Positions 32,801 through 46,019 are shown, numbered from the stretch's first letter. The stretch is DNA of 64,000 nt from Luzula sylvatica (GCA_946800325.1 OX326957.1:49967307-50031306); one strand, 5' to 3'. Notes: a model not told the origin generated them from the letters alone. Program-made: numbers and translations.

Positions 32801-34425
32801 CCTTCGAGGGGTGGAAAGATGTGCAGCAAGCTTCTATTCCGTTTTTTTTCCCTTGCGCAGTAAGCTTATATTCCTTGTTTTTATAAATGAAAACTTACAT
32901 GTATTTCTTGTCTTTTTTTCATAATTAGGTTAAACAATGTGATTAGCGGCAAAAAAAAAAGAGGAAGTCGAGAAGAGAGTTGTCCTCTCAAGAGGATTAT
33001 TTTTTCTAGATCTGTTTGTACTATTTTTAAATCTGTCAAAAAATTAATGTTGTAATAATTTGGCCTCCTCATTATTATTATTTTTTTTAAGTTTTAAAAA
33101 TTCATTTTCACCATCTTTTTGGTCAAATTTGTATGTAATAATCAATCTTCTTTGTTGAATTTGTGTATTTGGTTGTTTGTTGAATTTGAGCGTAGGATTA
33201 GTATTTCATATAAATATAATTATATAATAATATTAATTATTAAATATATATATATAATTAATAATTAATATAATTATATAATTATTTATATAATTACTAA
33301 TTATAATATAATATTTCGAATAATTAATAATTCTGCCCTGTTAAAAGTACTGATTTGACTCTGCCCTGTTATAGGGTCGGCCCGCCCCATTAACGTACTG
33401 ATTTGACTCCTGCCCTGTTAAAAGTACTGATTTGACTCTGCCCTGTTATAGGGTCGGCCCGCCCCATTAAATACCGCCCCAAAAGGACTATAGGGTCGGC
33501 CCGCCCCTGACAGGAACGCGACCTTTAGGGTCGGCTAGTTAGGGTCGTCTGACCGTTCCAATAAGCTATTGGGGCGGTTTTGAGGTCTTGTTGGGTCAGT
33601 TTTGGCCGTCCCAATAGCCCATGTATGTTGTAGTGTAACTATACTTATTCCTCGTTTCTGAACTGATTTAACAATTTCAATCGATATTAACCGTTAATAT
33701 CATTGACCAAGGCCTTGGTTTTCGTTAATCAATTCATCGAGTGGCCAAAGAGATATCTCTTCCTTTCGGAATAAACAATTCCTATCTTGGAGACTCACAT
33801 TGAATTCCGTGTTTCGGACAATACCCAATGATGACCCTTTTGACTCCCTGTTATGGTGAGCGTAAGGTCATATCAAAGTATTGTGTTACGCACGTAACAC
33901 AATCAATGGTCCTCTCAAGTATGAAGAACCTAATACCCTACTCGTCGCGAGTCCATTCATAATGACTAAACCATGTCATGGTCTCGCGGCTTTGGTCATA
34001 TCCAATATATATCACCTAGCATATATCTACGTTCCTGATTCGACAAGCACCTTTGTCCTATGATTATCAAAACATAATCATCTCCTCGGCTAACGTACTA
34101 GTGTACATGTTCAGTCTATTATCTGATAATGTAAATGCTTCACTCTTAAGCAAACTGAATCATGACTAGGGATGTTTAGAAATGAAACTTTAAGTGTGAC
34201 GGTTTCGCTGCACATAATCCTCAATTATGTCGACGTCCACACAAGTTCAAATCAGGGTTCATGTAATCAAATTACACAACCCGCACACAGTTTTCTTATA
34301 AGATAAATGCACATGAAAAAATTTTAAATCTCGAAATTACATTAATATAAGATAAGTTTGGGGTGTTACAACGTTTACTAATCTATTAGACTAATCTCGT
34401 CCTACGAAACTATCGTTTTAGATAA
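29874..34425 (-). other. 3' untranslated region of copia B, split by CACTA-1
   Basis: 29874-30241 and 33636-34425 are homologous, in opposite orientation, to 14680-15846 of copia A. This includes the GATATCTCTT, TCGATATTAACC and GTTACGCACGTAAC segments. No coding frame. Confidence 0.85.
30242..33635. mobile_element. CACTA-1, non-autonomous CACTA transposon, 3,394 bp
   Basis: The ends are CACTACAACACATCTGG and, inverted, CACTACAACATACATGG, flanked by a 3-bp target duplication taa (30239-30241 and 33636-33638). Subterminal regions (30270-30610 and 33370-33610) repeat GGGTCGGCCCGCCCC in both orientations. The right side contains a tandem duplication of about 77 bp (TACTGATTTGACTCTGCCC block). 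The interior has a TATA-like TTATAACCCC after a CT run, then transcript-like CT-rich DNA, but no transposase frame. It is a different CACTA family from CACTA-2 and -3. Confidence 0.92.
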
Positions 34426-36489
34426 CTAACTACTCTCTTCCTCCTCTAGGTATCTCAAACATATAGCTTTCGCATGGTAATCGTGCTTAGCTTGCGAGAG
34501 TGGCTTAGTAAACGGGTCCGCAACATTCCTGTCAGTATCAATCTTTTCTATGATCACATCCTTTCGTTTTAAAATCTCACGGATCAAATGAAATTTTCTG
34601 AGTATGTGTTTGGAGCGATGATGTGCCCTCGGTTCCTTGGACTGCGCTATCGCTCCCGTATTGTCGCAATACACAATCACAGGTTCCGAGATACTCAGGA
34701 CTACTCCAAGTTCCGACACAAATTGTTTGATCCATACCGCCTCCTTTGCTGCTTCCGAAGCCGCAATATACTCCGATTCAGTCATAGAGTCTGCTATCGT
34801 GGGTTATTTGGAACTCTTCCATACTACCGCTCCACCATTTAGACAAAACACGTATCCACTTTGTGATCGAAAATCATCGATACATGTTTGGAAACTGGCA
34901 TCGGTATATCCATTAATAACCAACCCTGATGTCTTTCCACGATAAATTAGAAATTGATCCTTAGTTCTTATTAAGTACTTAAGGATGTTCTTAACCGCGA
35001 TCCAATACATATCCCCTGGATTAGATTGGTAGCGCGAAACGACGCTCAATGCATACGACACATCGGGGCGCGTATAAATCATGGCATACATAATTGATCC
35101 GACCGCCGAAGCGTATGGAATAATACTCATCGCATTCTTATCCTTACTCGATGTCGGACATTGAGCTTTAGAATACGATATGCCACTCGACATTGGAAGA
35201 AGTCCTTTCTTCGAATCTTGCATTGAAAACCGTTTCAACACTTTGTCGATGTACGTGCTTTGACTCAAGCTGAGTAACTTCTCGGATATATCTCTATAAA
35301 TCCTCACGCCTAATATATAAGTGGCCTCGCCCAAATCTTTCATAGCGAAACGAGTATTTAAATACTTCTTAACATCTGTAAGCATTGGAATGTCGTTTCC
35401 TATGATCAAGATGTCATCTACATTTAGTACAAGAAATACTATGCGGCTCCCACTAACCTTCTTGTATACACAAGGTTCCTCTACGTTTTTCACGAAGTTA
35501 TATTCGCTTATAACTTCATCGAAACGTATATTCCAACTCCGAGAAGCTTGCTTCAATCCATAAATGGATCTTTGCAACTTGCACACTTTATCCGGACTCT
35601 TTGAATCGACAAAACCCTCGGGCTGTGTCATGTACACATCCTCTTCTAAGTTCCCGTTAAGGAATGCGGTTTTGACATCCATTTGCCAAATCTCGTAGTC
35701 ATAATACGCAGAGATAGCAAGTAAGATCCGTATGGATTTAAGCATTGCTACGGGAGAAAACGTTTCTTCATAGTCTACACCATGAATTTGTTTGAAACCT
35801 TTCGCCACAAGCCATGCTTTATAAGTGTTTACATTCCCATCCATGTCGGTCTTCTTCTTGAAGACCCACTTACATCCCACTGGTTTGACCCCGGGATGTG
35901 GATCAATCAAGTTCCAAACTTGATTATCGTACATGGATTGAATCTCGGATTTCATGGCAGTTTGCCACTTTTTGGTATCCTCGCTTTCCATAGCCTCGAG
36001 ATAAGATGTCGGTTCATCCTCTATGAACTCGACTTCATCGTCATTTGCCACGATAAAACCATATCGTATAGGCTCTTGACGAATCCTACCCGATCTACGA
36101 ATTGCACCTTGTGCACTTGACTCCGGATCATCAACATTTGAAGAAACCGGATCAATGTTCATCGGTTCAACGTCTGTTTGTGGTTCTCGAATTTCTTCGA
36201 GATCTATTTCATTTCCATCCATTCTTTTAGATATGAATTCCTCCTCTAGGAAGGTACCTCCACGAGCAACAAACACTTTGTTCTCGTATGGATGATAGAA
36301 ATAATATCCCTTTGTTTTCTTGGGATAACCTACAAATAAACATTTTTTAGATTTGGGATCGAGTTTATCCGCAATTAATCTGCGGACATAAGCTTCACAT
36401 CCCCAAATCTTAATATAAGACAACTTCGGAACTTTTCCGGTCCACATCTCATATGGCGTCTTAGGTACCAATTTAGAAGGTATGCGGTT
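34426..36489 (-). pseudogene. Copia B pol 3' part: late integrase, RT and RNase H
   Basis: On the minus strand from 36489: the integrase C-terminus (LVPKTPYEMWTGK, GCEAYV), an acidic linker, then the reverse transcriptase (WLVAKGFKQ, FSPVA, WQMDVKTAFLNGNLEEDVYM, YGLKQASR). The catalytic box at 35413-35424 reads NVDD instead of YVDD. RNase H follows (GYTDASFQ; after a stop at about 34800, DSMTESEYIAASEAAKEAVW and ADPFTKPL). The two parts are in the same frame, separated by one stop. CACTA-2 interrupts the upstream end at 36490; the missing codons continue at 46926. Confidence 0.92.
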
Positions 36490-36855
36490 CACTACAACAG
36501 ATCTGCGTATCAGCGACGGTAAAAACCGTCGCTGATACTCCCAAAAACCGTCGCTGAAAGTTTTACCGACGGCAACCCGTCGCTGATCTCCCGTCGCTGA
36601 AAGGGGCGTCGCTAATGTCACTATTTCCGACGGGCCGTCGCTAATGTCACTATTTCCGACGGTTTGTCTTCCCCGGCGGGCCGTCGCAGAAGTCTTCTCC
36701 GGCGGGCCGTCGCAGAAGAGTTCTCCGGCGGGCCGTCGCAGAAGTCTTCTCCGGCGGGCCGTCGCAGAAGTCTTCTCCGGCGGGCCGTCGCAGAAGTCTT
36801 CTCCGGCGGGCCGTCGCAGAACTCTTCTCCGGCGGGCCGTCGCAGAACTCTGATG
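36490..36855. repeat. Left terminal and subterminal repeats of CACTA-2
   Basis: After the 30-bp imperfect terminal inverted repeat come about eight copies of a 24-bp unit containing CGGCGGGCCGTCGCAGAA (36670-36850). The frames seen on both strands here are products of the repeat. By family analogy these are binding sites of the accessory (TnpA-like) protein. Confidence 0.88.
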
Positions 36856-38150
36856 TCACTATTTCTATTAAATTTATATTAATAATATAAATAAATAATT
36901 AAATAATATATAATTAAATAATAATAAATTTGTATTATTAATATTAATAAATAATTAAATAATATTAAATTTATATTAATAATATAAATAAATAATTAAA
37001 TAATATATAATTAAATAATAATAAATTTATTTTAATAAATAATTAAATAATATTAAATTTGTATTATTAATATTAATAAATAATTAAATAATATTAAATT
37101 TATATTAATAATATAAATAAATAATTAAAAAATAATAAATTTATTTTAATAAATAATTAAATAATATTAAATTTGTATTATTAATATTTTAATATATATA
37201 ATATTAATAAATAATTAAATAATATATAAATTAATAATTAAATAATATTAAATTTATTTTAATTTAATAAATAATTAAATAATATTAAATTTGTATTATT
37301 AATATTTTAATATTTATAATATTAATAAATAAATATTAAATTTATATTAATAATATAAATAAATAATTAAATAATATATAATTAAATAATAATAAATTTG
37401 TATTATTAATATTAATAAATAATTAAATAATATTAAATTTATATTAATAATATAAATAAATAATTAAAAAATAATAAATTTATTTTAATAAATAATTAAA
37501 TAATATTAAATTTGTATTATTAATATTTTAATATTTATAATATTAATAAATAATTAAATAATATTAAATTTATATTAATAATATAAATAAATAATTAAAT
37601 AATATATAATTAAATAATAATAAATTTATTTTAATAAATAATTAAATAATATTAAATTTGTATTATTAATATTAATAAATAATTAAATAATATTAAATTT
37701 ATATTAATAATATAAATAAATAATTAAAAAATAATAAATTTATTTTAATAAATAATTAAATAATATTAAATTTGTATTATTAATATTTTAATATATATAA
37801 TATTAATAAATAATTAAATAATATTAAATTTATATTAATAATATATAAATTAATAATTAAATAATATTAAATTTATTTTAATTTAATAAATAATTAAATA
37901 ATATTAAATTTGTATTATTAATATTTTAATATTTATAATATTAATAAATAAATATTAAATTTATATTAATAATATAAATAAATAATTAAATAATATTAAA
38001 TTTATATTAAAATTAAATAATAATATAAATAAATAATGAAATAATTATTATATTAAATTTATTTATAAATAATAAATAATAATATAAATAATTATAATGA
38101 AATAATTATAATATTAATAAATAATTAAATAATATTAAATAAATAATAAA
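36856..38150. repeat. AT-rich repeat tract inside CACTA-2
   Basis: About 1.3 kb made almost only of A and T, built from shuffled blocks such as AATAATTAAATAATATTAAA and TTTATATTAATAATATAAAT. The same blocks fill an intron at 39590-39940 and the left part of CACTA-3 (50515-50868). Confidence 0.93.
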
Positions 38151-38356
38151 TAATAAAGCCACGACAATTAAACAAATACAAACAATCCAAATAAGCAACG
38201 ACAAACCACAAATACAACAATCCAGAAAATAAAACCACGACAATTCAAATACAACAATCCGAATACGACAATCCAACCACAATCCACAAATACAACAATC
38301 CGATACGACAATCCACAAATACAACAATCCAAATACAACAGTCAAATAAACTCTCT

Positions 38357-40883
38357 CTAATTCTGATTCAAATTATCACCATCGAAACCTCCAAGAAAAT
38401 CATTTGCCGGACCAAAATTCGCCGGTCGGGTCGATGTCTCCTGAATTTAATGAATTGTTATATGAAACTATACTACTATAATAATTATATATTTTTTATT
38501 TAACATATACATACATTCGATGGTCGGGTCGATGTGTCCTGATTCTGCTGCGACATATTCGCCATGAACATCTGTGGGAAAGGAGACCGCAGTACATTCT
38601 GAAAATCCGAACCTGAATTCTGGAGGGGAGGAGACGAGAACACGCCGGGATTCTGAAAACCATCGTAACCTCCTTGACCTCCTGATCCCATGCCGAACCC
38701 CGAGCCCTTTTCCAAACATTTGTACATAAAAAGTAAGATACATGAAAATAAATTATATTTTTTCTTATTGTACACATAATTTTTTACCTGTGGCCAAAAT
38801 TGACGAGGAAAGAACATATTCTGCTGAGATCCGTCCAAACCTCCTAATCCTCCCGATCCCGTCGATCCGGATCCCGAACCCTGTCCCTTGTGAATGAAAT
38901 AAATATATATCATTTTCTTCCGAAATTTAAAAAACATTATTAATTGAAATACCTACTTACCTGCTGGAGAAAAGGACGCGGACAAAACATGTTCTGCTGC
39001 TGTGCGAACTGCGAAAACGTGGAGTACATGGTCTCCATCATCGCACGTCTAGTCTCTTCTGTATTGCGTTTGAGCTCCTCCTCCATCCTTTTTTTCATTT
39101 CCTCTTCTCGCCTGCGACTTTCCTCCTCCATTTGCCGCCTAAACATCTCGAATCTATCATTTTCTTCCGAATCGCGACATGCTGAAGTCGCGTTCTGACA
39201 CGAGGGAGAAGACCATGTCGATGAGACCGGAGTAGACGCCAAAGCCGGATCAATCACAGAATCTATCGTATAGAAACGTCCGTGCGATCTCCCTCCTGAC
39301 ACCTGAACATACGTAGCAGCATCATCGCCGTGAGACGCCCAATCTTCACCGTACTTCTCCTTCATCGCGGCTTCGTAATTCTCCTTCGTGACATAAATAC
39401 AACACGTTCGATTATAACAAATATGATTGCAAATTGAAAATTTAAATATACCTTTACTGCGACGGACTTCTGATCGATATAAGCAGTGCCACCCTTACGA
39501 ACCTTCGACACCTTCAACAAATCCAAGAATCGGACGGGAACGTCTGGATTGCGCTCCTCCTTCAAAATTTAGAACAACAATTTGTAATATCGTATATTAA
39601 TTAATAAATAATAATATAAATAAATAATTAAATAATAATAAATTTATTTTAATACTTAAGTAATATTAATATTAATAAATAATTAAATAATATAAATATA
39701 TATTAATAATATTTCAATAATTATAATATAAATAAATAATTAAATAATATTAAATTTATATTAATAATATTTTAATAATATTAATATTAATAAATAATTA
39801 AATAATATTTTAATAATTATAATATTAATAAATAATATAAATTTATATTATTTATATTAATAAATAATTTTAAATAGTTATAATATTATTAATAAATAAT
39901 TATATAATATTAATAAATAATTAATTAATATTAAATAGTAATGTACCATTTTTTTTTTGTGGGCTGCGAGTGAAATCGATCCAGAAGTGCTATGACCACG
40001 CACGTCTCCAGCATTGCGGTTCGCCTTGTTTCGAGCAGATGCCTCCATCCACTCTGGATTATTCATCCATTTCCGCACCATGTTCGTCCAAGCAGCAGTA
40101 GAGAAATCTGGTGGAGTACTCAGGACAGCATTTGACGGAGGTTCGATCCAAGTTCGCATGTCATCCCCGAATTTTAGTGTGGCCGCCTTACGGGCCTCCC
40201 TCGTAATATCCCGCCAAAGCTTGCCACACCATGATTTCAAGCGTTTTTCACAATCTGCAATGTTCTGACCCTCAGCAAAGTGATAACGTTTCTGTAACAA
40301 AAAAAATATTAAGAATTCCGCATAAAATAATTATAAATATATTTTAAATAGCATGAAATTCACAAAAATACCAAGAAATCTGCATAAACCGCCTTTTTTA
40401 ATTTCTCATTCCAATCCGTGCCCCAATTCGTATAACCAACTTCGTTGTATCCCTTCATGATACGATTAAGATCACGAGGCAAATCCGCCCCAAAGTTACC
40501 TAAAACATGCATTAAATAAATTAAATTCATTGAATTAATTAAATTTTATTAAAAATACAAATATACAAATAAATACCTGGCAGGTCAATCATGAATGTCG
40601 TACCGGACTGTATAATAGGTAAGGTGGAGCCGGTAATCCGAGTCATGGCATTAGGGCCACGACCTTTCTTACGAGGCGGTACATCACCGACCACACCATC
40701 CACATCACCCTCGACCCCATCCCCACCACCCTCGGCCCCATCCACATCACCCTCGAGCTCATCCTCAGCTTCCTCGACCTCCGGCGGTACAACCTCATCC
40801 GCAGCTTCCTCGACCTCATTCTCATCGACCTCATCCTCCTCGGACCGAAGTGCATGATGAGCACGTCCTCGAGTGAAAACCAT
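38357..40883 (-). CDS. CACTA accessory protein (TnpA-like, plant transposase_24 type), eight-exon model
   Basis: Exons on the minus strand, all with GT-AG borders: 40883-40577, 40499-40372, 40291-39947, 39559-39452, 39383-38961, 38886-38788, 38706-38515 and 38440-38357, ending NLNQN-stop. The protein starts MVFTRGRAHHAL, then an acidic stretch and RKKGRGPNAMTR. It continues with a conserved core (WGKLW-type helix, WMNNPEWMEASARNKANRN, GHSTSGSISLAAHKKKM; KEKYGEDWASH, YVQVSGGRSHGRFYTIDS), the Ptta/En-Spm plant-transposase pattern. A Glu/Arg-rich coiled coil (about 39060-39180) and Gly/Gln-rich repeats follow. In this family the protein binds subterminal repeats and helps excision in the nucleus. 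No stop or frameshift in the model; splice sites are predicted by eye. Confidence 0.75.
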
Positions 40884-41126
40884 GACCTATCAAATTTAAT
40901 AAAATGAACAAAATAATAAATAACAAAAGCATACTAAATCTTCCAAAATCAACAAGATCAAATTCCAAAATCCGCAGCTAAACTCAATAACGACATCATA
41001 CAAAACAACACTAATCGAAAAAACTAAACTTCACGACAAACATAACACTAATCGAAAAAACTAAACTTGAACACAAACATAAATCTAAAAAACTAAACCC
41101 TAAACCCTAAACTAATCAAAATAATC

Positions 41127-43805
41127 CTAATCCAACCATAAATCGTCCTCGTGGAGTGCAATATCATCGTCGTCTTCTTCTTCTTCTTCTTCGACAAGAT
41201 TAATTTCATTGTCGTCTACAAGATCAACAACGCCCGGTACATGTAACGGTCCATTCACATCTACAATCGAATGATCTGGCTCGATTCTCACTTGTTCTAC
41301 TTCTTGGAAATACTCGGTTGATGGAATTTCTAATTCAGGTACGACCAATCGAGGCTTCGTGGTTGTAACAACAGACCAATCTCGACGGTCATGTGTCTTG
41401 GACGGATAATTCATGTAATACACTTGTTTGGCTTGGTGCGCGAATATGAACGGCTCGTAATACTTGATGGTTGAACTATGATTTACTTCCACGAAACCAT
41501 GTTTTTTATCAACCCTTACCCCCTTCACGGGATCGAACCAATGACAGTGAAATAATACAACTGAATTGTGCATGACAAAAGGAAATGTCAGCTCAATAAT
41601 TTCATTGATTTCACCATAAAAAGCGGTTACATCGGTACCCGGACAATCCGCATTGACAGACACTCCACTATTTGTCGTACGTAAGAATTGACCGTGAGAT
41701 CGTGTATGAAATCGATACCCGTTACAATCATATCCTTTGTACGTAGTTACGCGTCTGTTTGGCCCAGCAACGATATTACGCACTATTTCAGGAAACTCGA
41801 CATCATCGGCAAAAACCTTGGTTTTCAACCAATGGGGCATTTCTTGTTCTCGTTTTCTAAACCGATTTCTTTCCGGTACATTTCGACGAACAAGACTCTC
41901 ATCAAACTCTCTACATATTAGAAAATAATTACTCGAAAAAATAATGACGAATTTTGTTGGTCGACCAATACATTCGCCTCTATGTGCATTACACGTCAAA
42001 AACTCTCTACATATTTCGACGAACAAGACTCTCATCAAACTCTAAACCGATTTCTAAACCTTGGTCTTATTTTCCACGTCAAAAACCGTGTTAAAAACAT
42101 TACCAAATACATTCGCCTCTATGTGCATTACATCTAAATTATGACGAATTTTGTTGGTCGACCAATAAGGCAAGTCCCAAAAAACACTTCTCTTCGTCCA
42201 ATTATGGGTGACTCCAAATCCAGGAATTTGTAACTTATCAATACCATTTCTACGAACTCTAACTCTTGGTAATTTATTGACCCGATCCACGATATTTCGA
42301 ATCTGATCACCTGATCGACGCGGAGGAGGTGGATTTCGATCCGTTCTACTCTTAAGAAATGAGTTTCTCTGACTACGAAACGGATGGTTGTGCGGTAAAA
42401 ATTGACGATGGCAATCAAACCAGGTTTGTTTTCTACCATTTGTCAAAGAGAATGATTTGGTATTCTCCATACAAATTGGGCACGATAATCTACCGTGCGT
42501 TGACCAGCCTGACACCATACCGTATGCTGGAAAATCGTTAATCGTCCATAAAAGAGACGCTTTCATTGTAAAATTATTACGACGATATGCATCGTACGTA
42601 ACAACACCATTTTCCCACAGCATTTTTAACTCATCAACTAGGGGCTTCAATAAAACATCAATTTTATCGCCCGGATGATCGGGTCCTGGAATGACGAGAG
42701 ATAAGAATATATTTTGATCTCTAAGACTCATTCCCGGCGGTAGATTATACGGCACAATGAAAACAGGCCAACACGAATAAGGTTTCCCGCTCGAGAGAGT
42801 ATAAGGACAAAAACCGTCAGTGGACAACCCTAGACGAACGTTTCGAGGTTCCATTGCAAACTGGGGATAAGTGGAATCAAATTCTTTCCACATTTGTCCA
42901 TCCGATGGATGAATCATAACATTGGGATTTTCTCGAGGGCCTTGATGCCAGGTCATGTGTTGAGAAGTTTGTTTGGCCATGAATAATCTCTGTAACCGAG
43001 GAGTTATTGGAAGATATCGTAACACTTTACAAGGAATAGGTTTTCCTTTCTTACCTTCTTCCATAGGTAAGAAACGAGATTTATTACATTTATCACATTT
43101 ATTTTTGAGACTATCATTCCCATAAAAAAGCATGCAGTTATCCGGACATACATCAATTTTCTCATACTGCATACCTAATCCTTTGATAAATTTCTTAGAT
43201 TCATTGAAATTTTCAGGAAAATTATTTTTATTTTTCCGAGGGATAATGAAGTTTTTGATTACATACAAGAACCTATCGAAAGCTATCTTCGTAACTTCAC
43301 AATCGGATTTGACATTCAACAACATGGTTACAACAGACATTAAAGAATGTTCTGAAAATCCTGGTCCTTCCCATAAACTCTCATCAGATGCTCGAAGCAT
43401 CTCAAAAAAACGAGCAGCTTCAGAATTTGGTTCCTCATCCTCCTCTACTTCTTCTTGCCAATCAAACGAAGGTCCGGCAACATCACGAACCATTTGTTCC
43501 ATCCGATTGGGACTGAACGACGACGACCCACCAATTTCGAAATTTAAATCTCCCTCTCCGTGTTTTGACCAAATTAGATAGTCCGGCATAAAACCGACAC
43601 TACTTAAATGGGTTGCTATCTCATCATGGATACGAAGAAAAGAATTTTGGCAATTCTTACATGGACACCAAGTACATTTTTTTCCTTGGCTATTTATTGG
43701 CAATTTCTCGGGATGTGCGAATGCGAAATTAAGAAAATCAACCATTCCATTCCAAAACTCAATCGTGAGAGAATTATTATACATCCAGGAACGATCAGTC
43801 TCCAT
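41127..43805 (-). pseudogene. Tnp2 (TnpD-like) CACTA transposase of CACTA-2, middle deleted
   Basis: Start METDRSWMY at 43805. The N-terminal transposase-associated zinc-binding domain (CTWCPCKNCQN, about residues 35-60) is followed by the Tnp2 core (PDNCMLFYGND, CDKCNKSRF, NVRLGLSTDGFCPY, HPGDKIDVLLKPLVDELK, LSCPICMENTKSF, HNLDVMHIEANVF) up to about 42060. The next roughly 290 codons, present in CACTA-3 at 51101-51960, are missing. Coding resumes at about 41920 (FDESLVRRN) with a DUF4216-like region (RRVTTYKGYDCNGYRFHT, FHCHWFDP, QVYYMNYP) and an acidic C-terminus ending DDLWLD. The junction at 41930-42065 is a patchwork of short duplicated pieces. It would act in the nucleus to cut and paste the element, but this copy should be inactive. 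Confidence 0.93.
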
Positions 43806-46019
43806 TGAGAGATATTCTAACAATGAAAATAATTGTTATTAAGAAAATGAATTGGGGAAAAGAATTTAGAATAACAACACTGCCAAAGATTTCTTTAGAA
43901 AGTTTGAAATACTATAGAAATGTCGAAATAACAATGTCTCGAAGAATTCGTTAGAAATTAGTTAATCCGACATAAAACTATTTCATTCCAAAACTCAACC
44001 GTAACGGAAAGATTGGTATTAAGTGAAATAATTGGAGAACAAAATTGGAACAACACTACCGAGAATTTCTTTAGAACACTATTAAGAAGTTGAAATAAGG
44101 AGGTCTCCGAAGATTTGTTTGGATGTAATACAAATTTGTAATACAAAATAATATCATAATATATTTCAAAAAACTGTCATAATTTTGTTTCTATAACATC
44201 CAATAATACATATTTTTGTTTTAATATCATACGTGACCAAATTTGTTAATTTACTAAGATATAAGATCTAATTATATTATTTTTTAATTCATAATTTTAA
44301 ATTAAGTATATTTTTTTGTTACATAAAATTAATTAAATTTTGAAATAACCATATTAGAAATATTTTTAAACATATGTTAGAAATTCATAAACATATTAGA
44401 GATATATTAAATATAATTTAATACCTATTATTTTTATTATTTTGGTAATCAAAAACATATTAAAAATTTCATAACTCAACAATATATAACCATAAATTAT
44501 ACTCGCAACAAATAAAGTACTACATCCAAACAACAATTAAAACCTAATCTAAACCTAATATTTTTCTACTACATCCAAATAACTCTAAAATCCTAAATCC
44601 AAACTTAGATATAAACTACGCATTTTTCACACATACAATATCATACAATAAATTATAAAAATTGAACTATTATTAACCTTGGTCCGGAGTTGATTAATTA
44701 ATTCGCCAAAAAGTCCAAAATCCAAATTTCCTAAAATAATAAGAACTAATTAATTTAACAAATTTCAAACAAACATAAAATATACTTAAAACAAATTAAA
44801 ATTCCATATTTAATAAGCCTACAAACTCTAAAAATTCATAATTACAATACCTAAAACAAAATCAGAACAGATTCAAAAATCCTAAATAAAATAATTATTT
44901 AATCCTACAAAACCAGATTTAAAATGCTTATGAATCCAGATTCAAAATTTTTTACACCTAATTAAACCTAAATTTAAATCTAACCTAACCAAACCGAGAA
45001 AGATAAACATACCTTCAAACAAATAGATAACAAGAGACTTTCCACTACACCAGACCCGAGTGTCGAGAGAGCAGCCGAGATATATAAGTTTCACCTATAA
45101 AAAAACAAATTTAAACAAAAATAAAAAAAACAAGTTTAAAAAAACAAATTTAGAACAAATTCAAAATTCCTAAAAAAAAATAGTTATTTAAGCCCAAAAA
45201 TCCAGATTTAAAATCCATATGTAAAATCCAGATTCATAATTTTTTAAACCCAATTAAACCTTTATTTAAAACAGATTTTAGCCTACAAACCCTAATCAAA
45301 CCTAATCAAACCTAAAACAAATTCAACACAGATTCAAAATTCCTAAAAAAATTAGTTATTTAAGCCTAAAAATCCAGATTTTAAATCCATATGTAAAATC
45401 CAAATTCAAAATTTTTTAATCCTAATCAAACCTAAATTTAAATCTAAATGCTAACTAAACCGAGAGAGAGGAGCATACCTTCTACCAAGAGAGAGCAGGA
45501 GAGTTCCTCGGATTTCACCACACCAAACCCGAGAGACGAAACAGCAGCCGAGATTTTACTCTTCAACCTAAAAAAACAAATTCAGAACAGTTTAAACCTA
45601 CAAATATTCCAAAAATATATTTAAAAAAGATTTAAATAAAAAAATTCAGATATAAATTAAAGCAGATACAAAAATAATTTTAAAACCTATTTAAAAAATA
45701 ATCACAGACCTAATTATTCAGATTTAAAACTGCTTTAAAACAGATTTACAATAACATATTCAAATAAAACACCCAAAACATAGACCTAACAAAAACAGAT
45801 TTAAAAAAATCAATTCGAAAATAAAGGAAGAACAGATTTGCTCAAAAAAAAAAGTTTAAAAAAACCGAGATAATTAAGCCTAAAAATAAAAACGAAACAA
45901 TCCAAAAAAAAATTCAACATATTCTAAACCTAATCAAGCCTAAAAATTCAAAATTAACATAATTAAGCGGCTAAAGAAAAATTCAACCATTGAAACGAAC
46001 AAACTACCTTCAACCATCA
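43806..46019 (-). other. AT-rich 5' region of CACTA-2
   Basis: Non-coding sequence between the Tnp2 start and the G-rich leader. Several internal duplications carry AATCCAGATTTAAAATCC-like blocks and splice-like patterns (e.g. near 45005 and 45475), probably leader introns and exons. Homologous to 53630-55700 of CACTA-3. Confidence 0.6.

Noticed and set aside
36644..36882. Arginine/glycine-rich frames on both strands
   Set aside because: Products of the 24-bp CACTA subterminal repeat.
41091..41112. Telomere-like AAACCCTAAACCCTAAAC
   Set aside because: Only two to three units inside CACTA-2; too short to be an interstitial telomere and common by chance in plant DNA.
42134..42439. Alternative frames inside Tnp2 (also 52021-52326)
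   Set aside because: Shadow frames of the transposase coding strand, present in both copies because the DNA is homologous.
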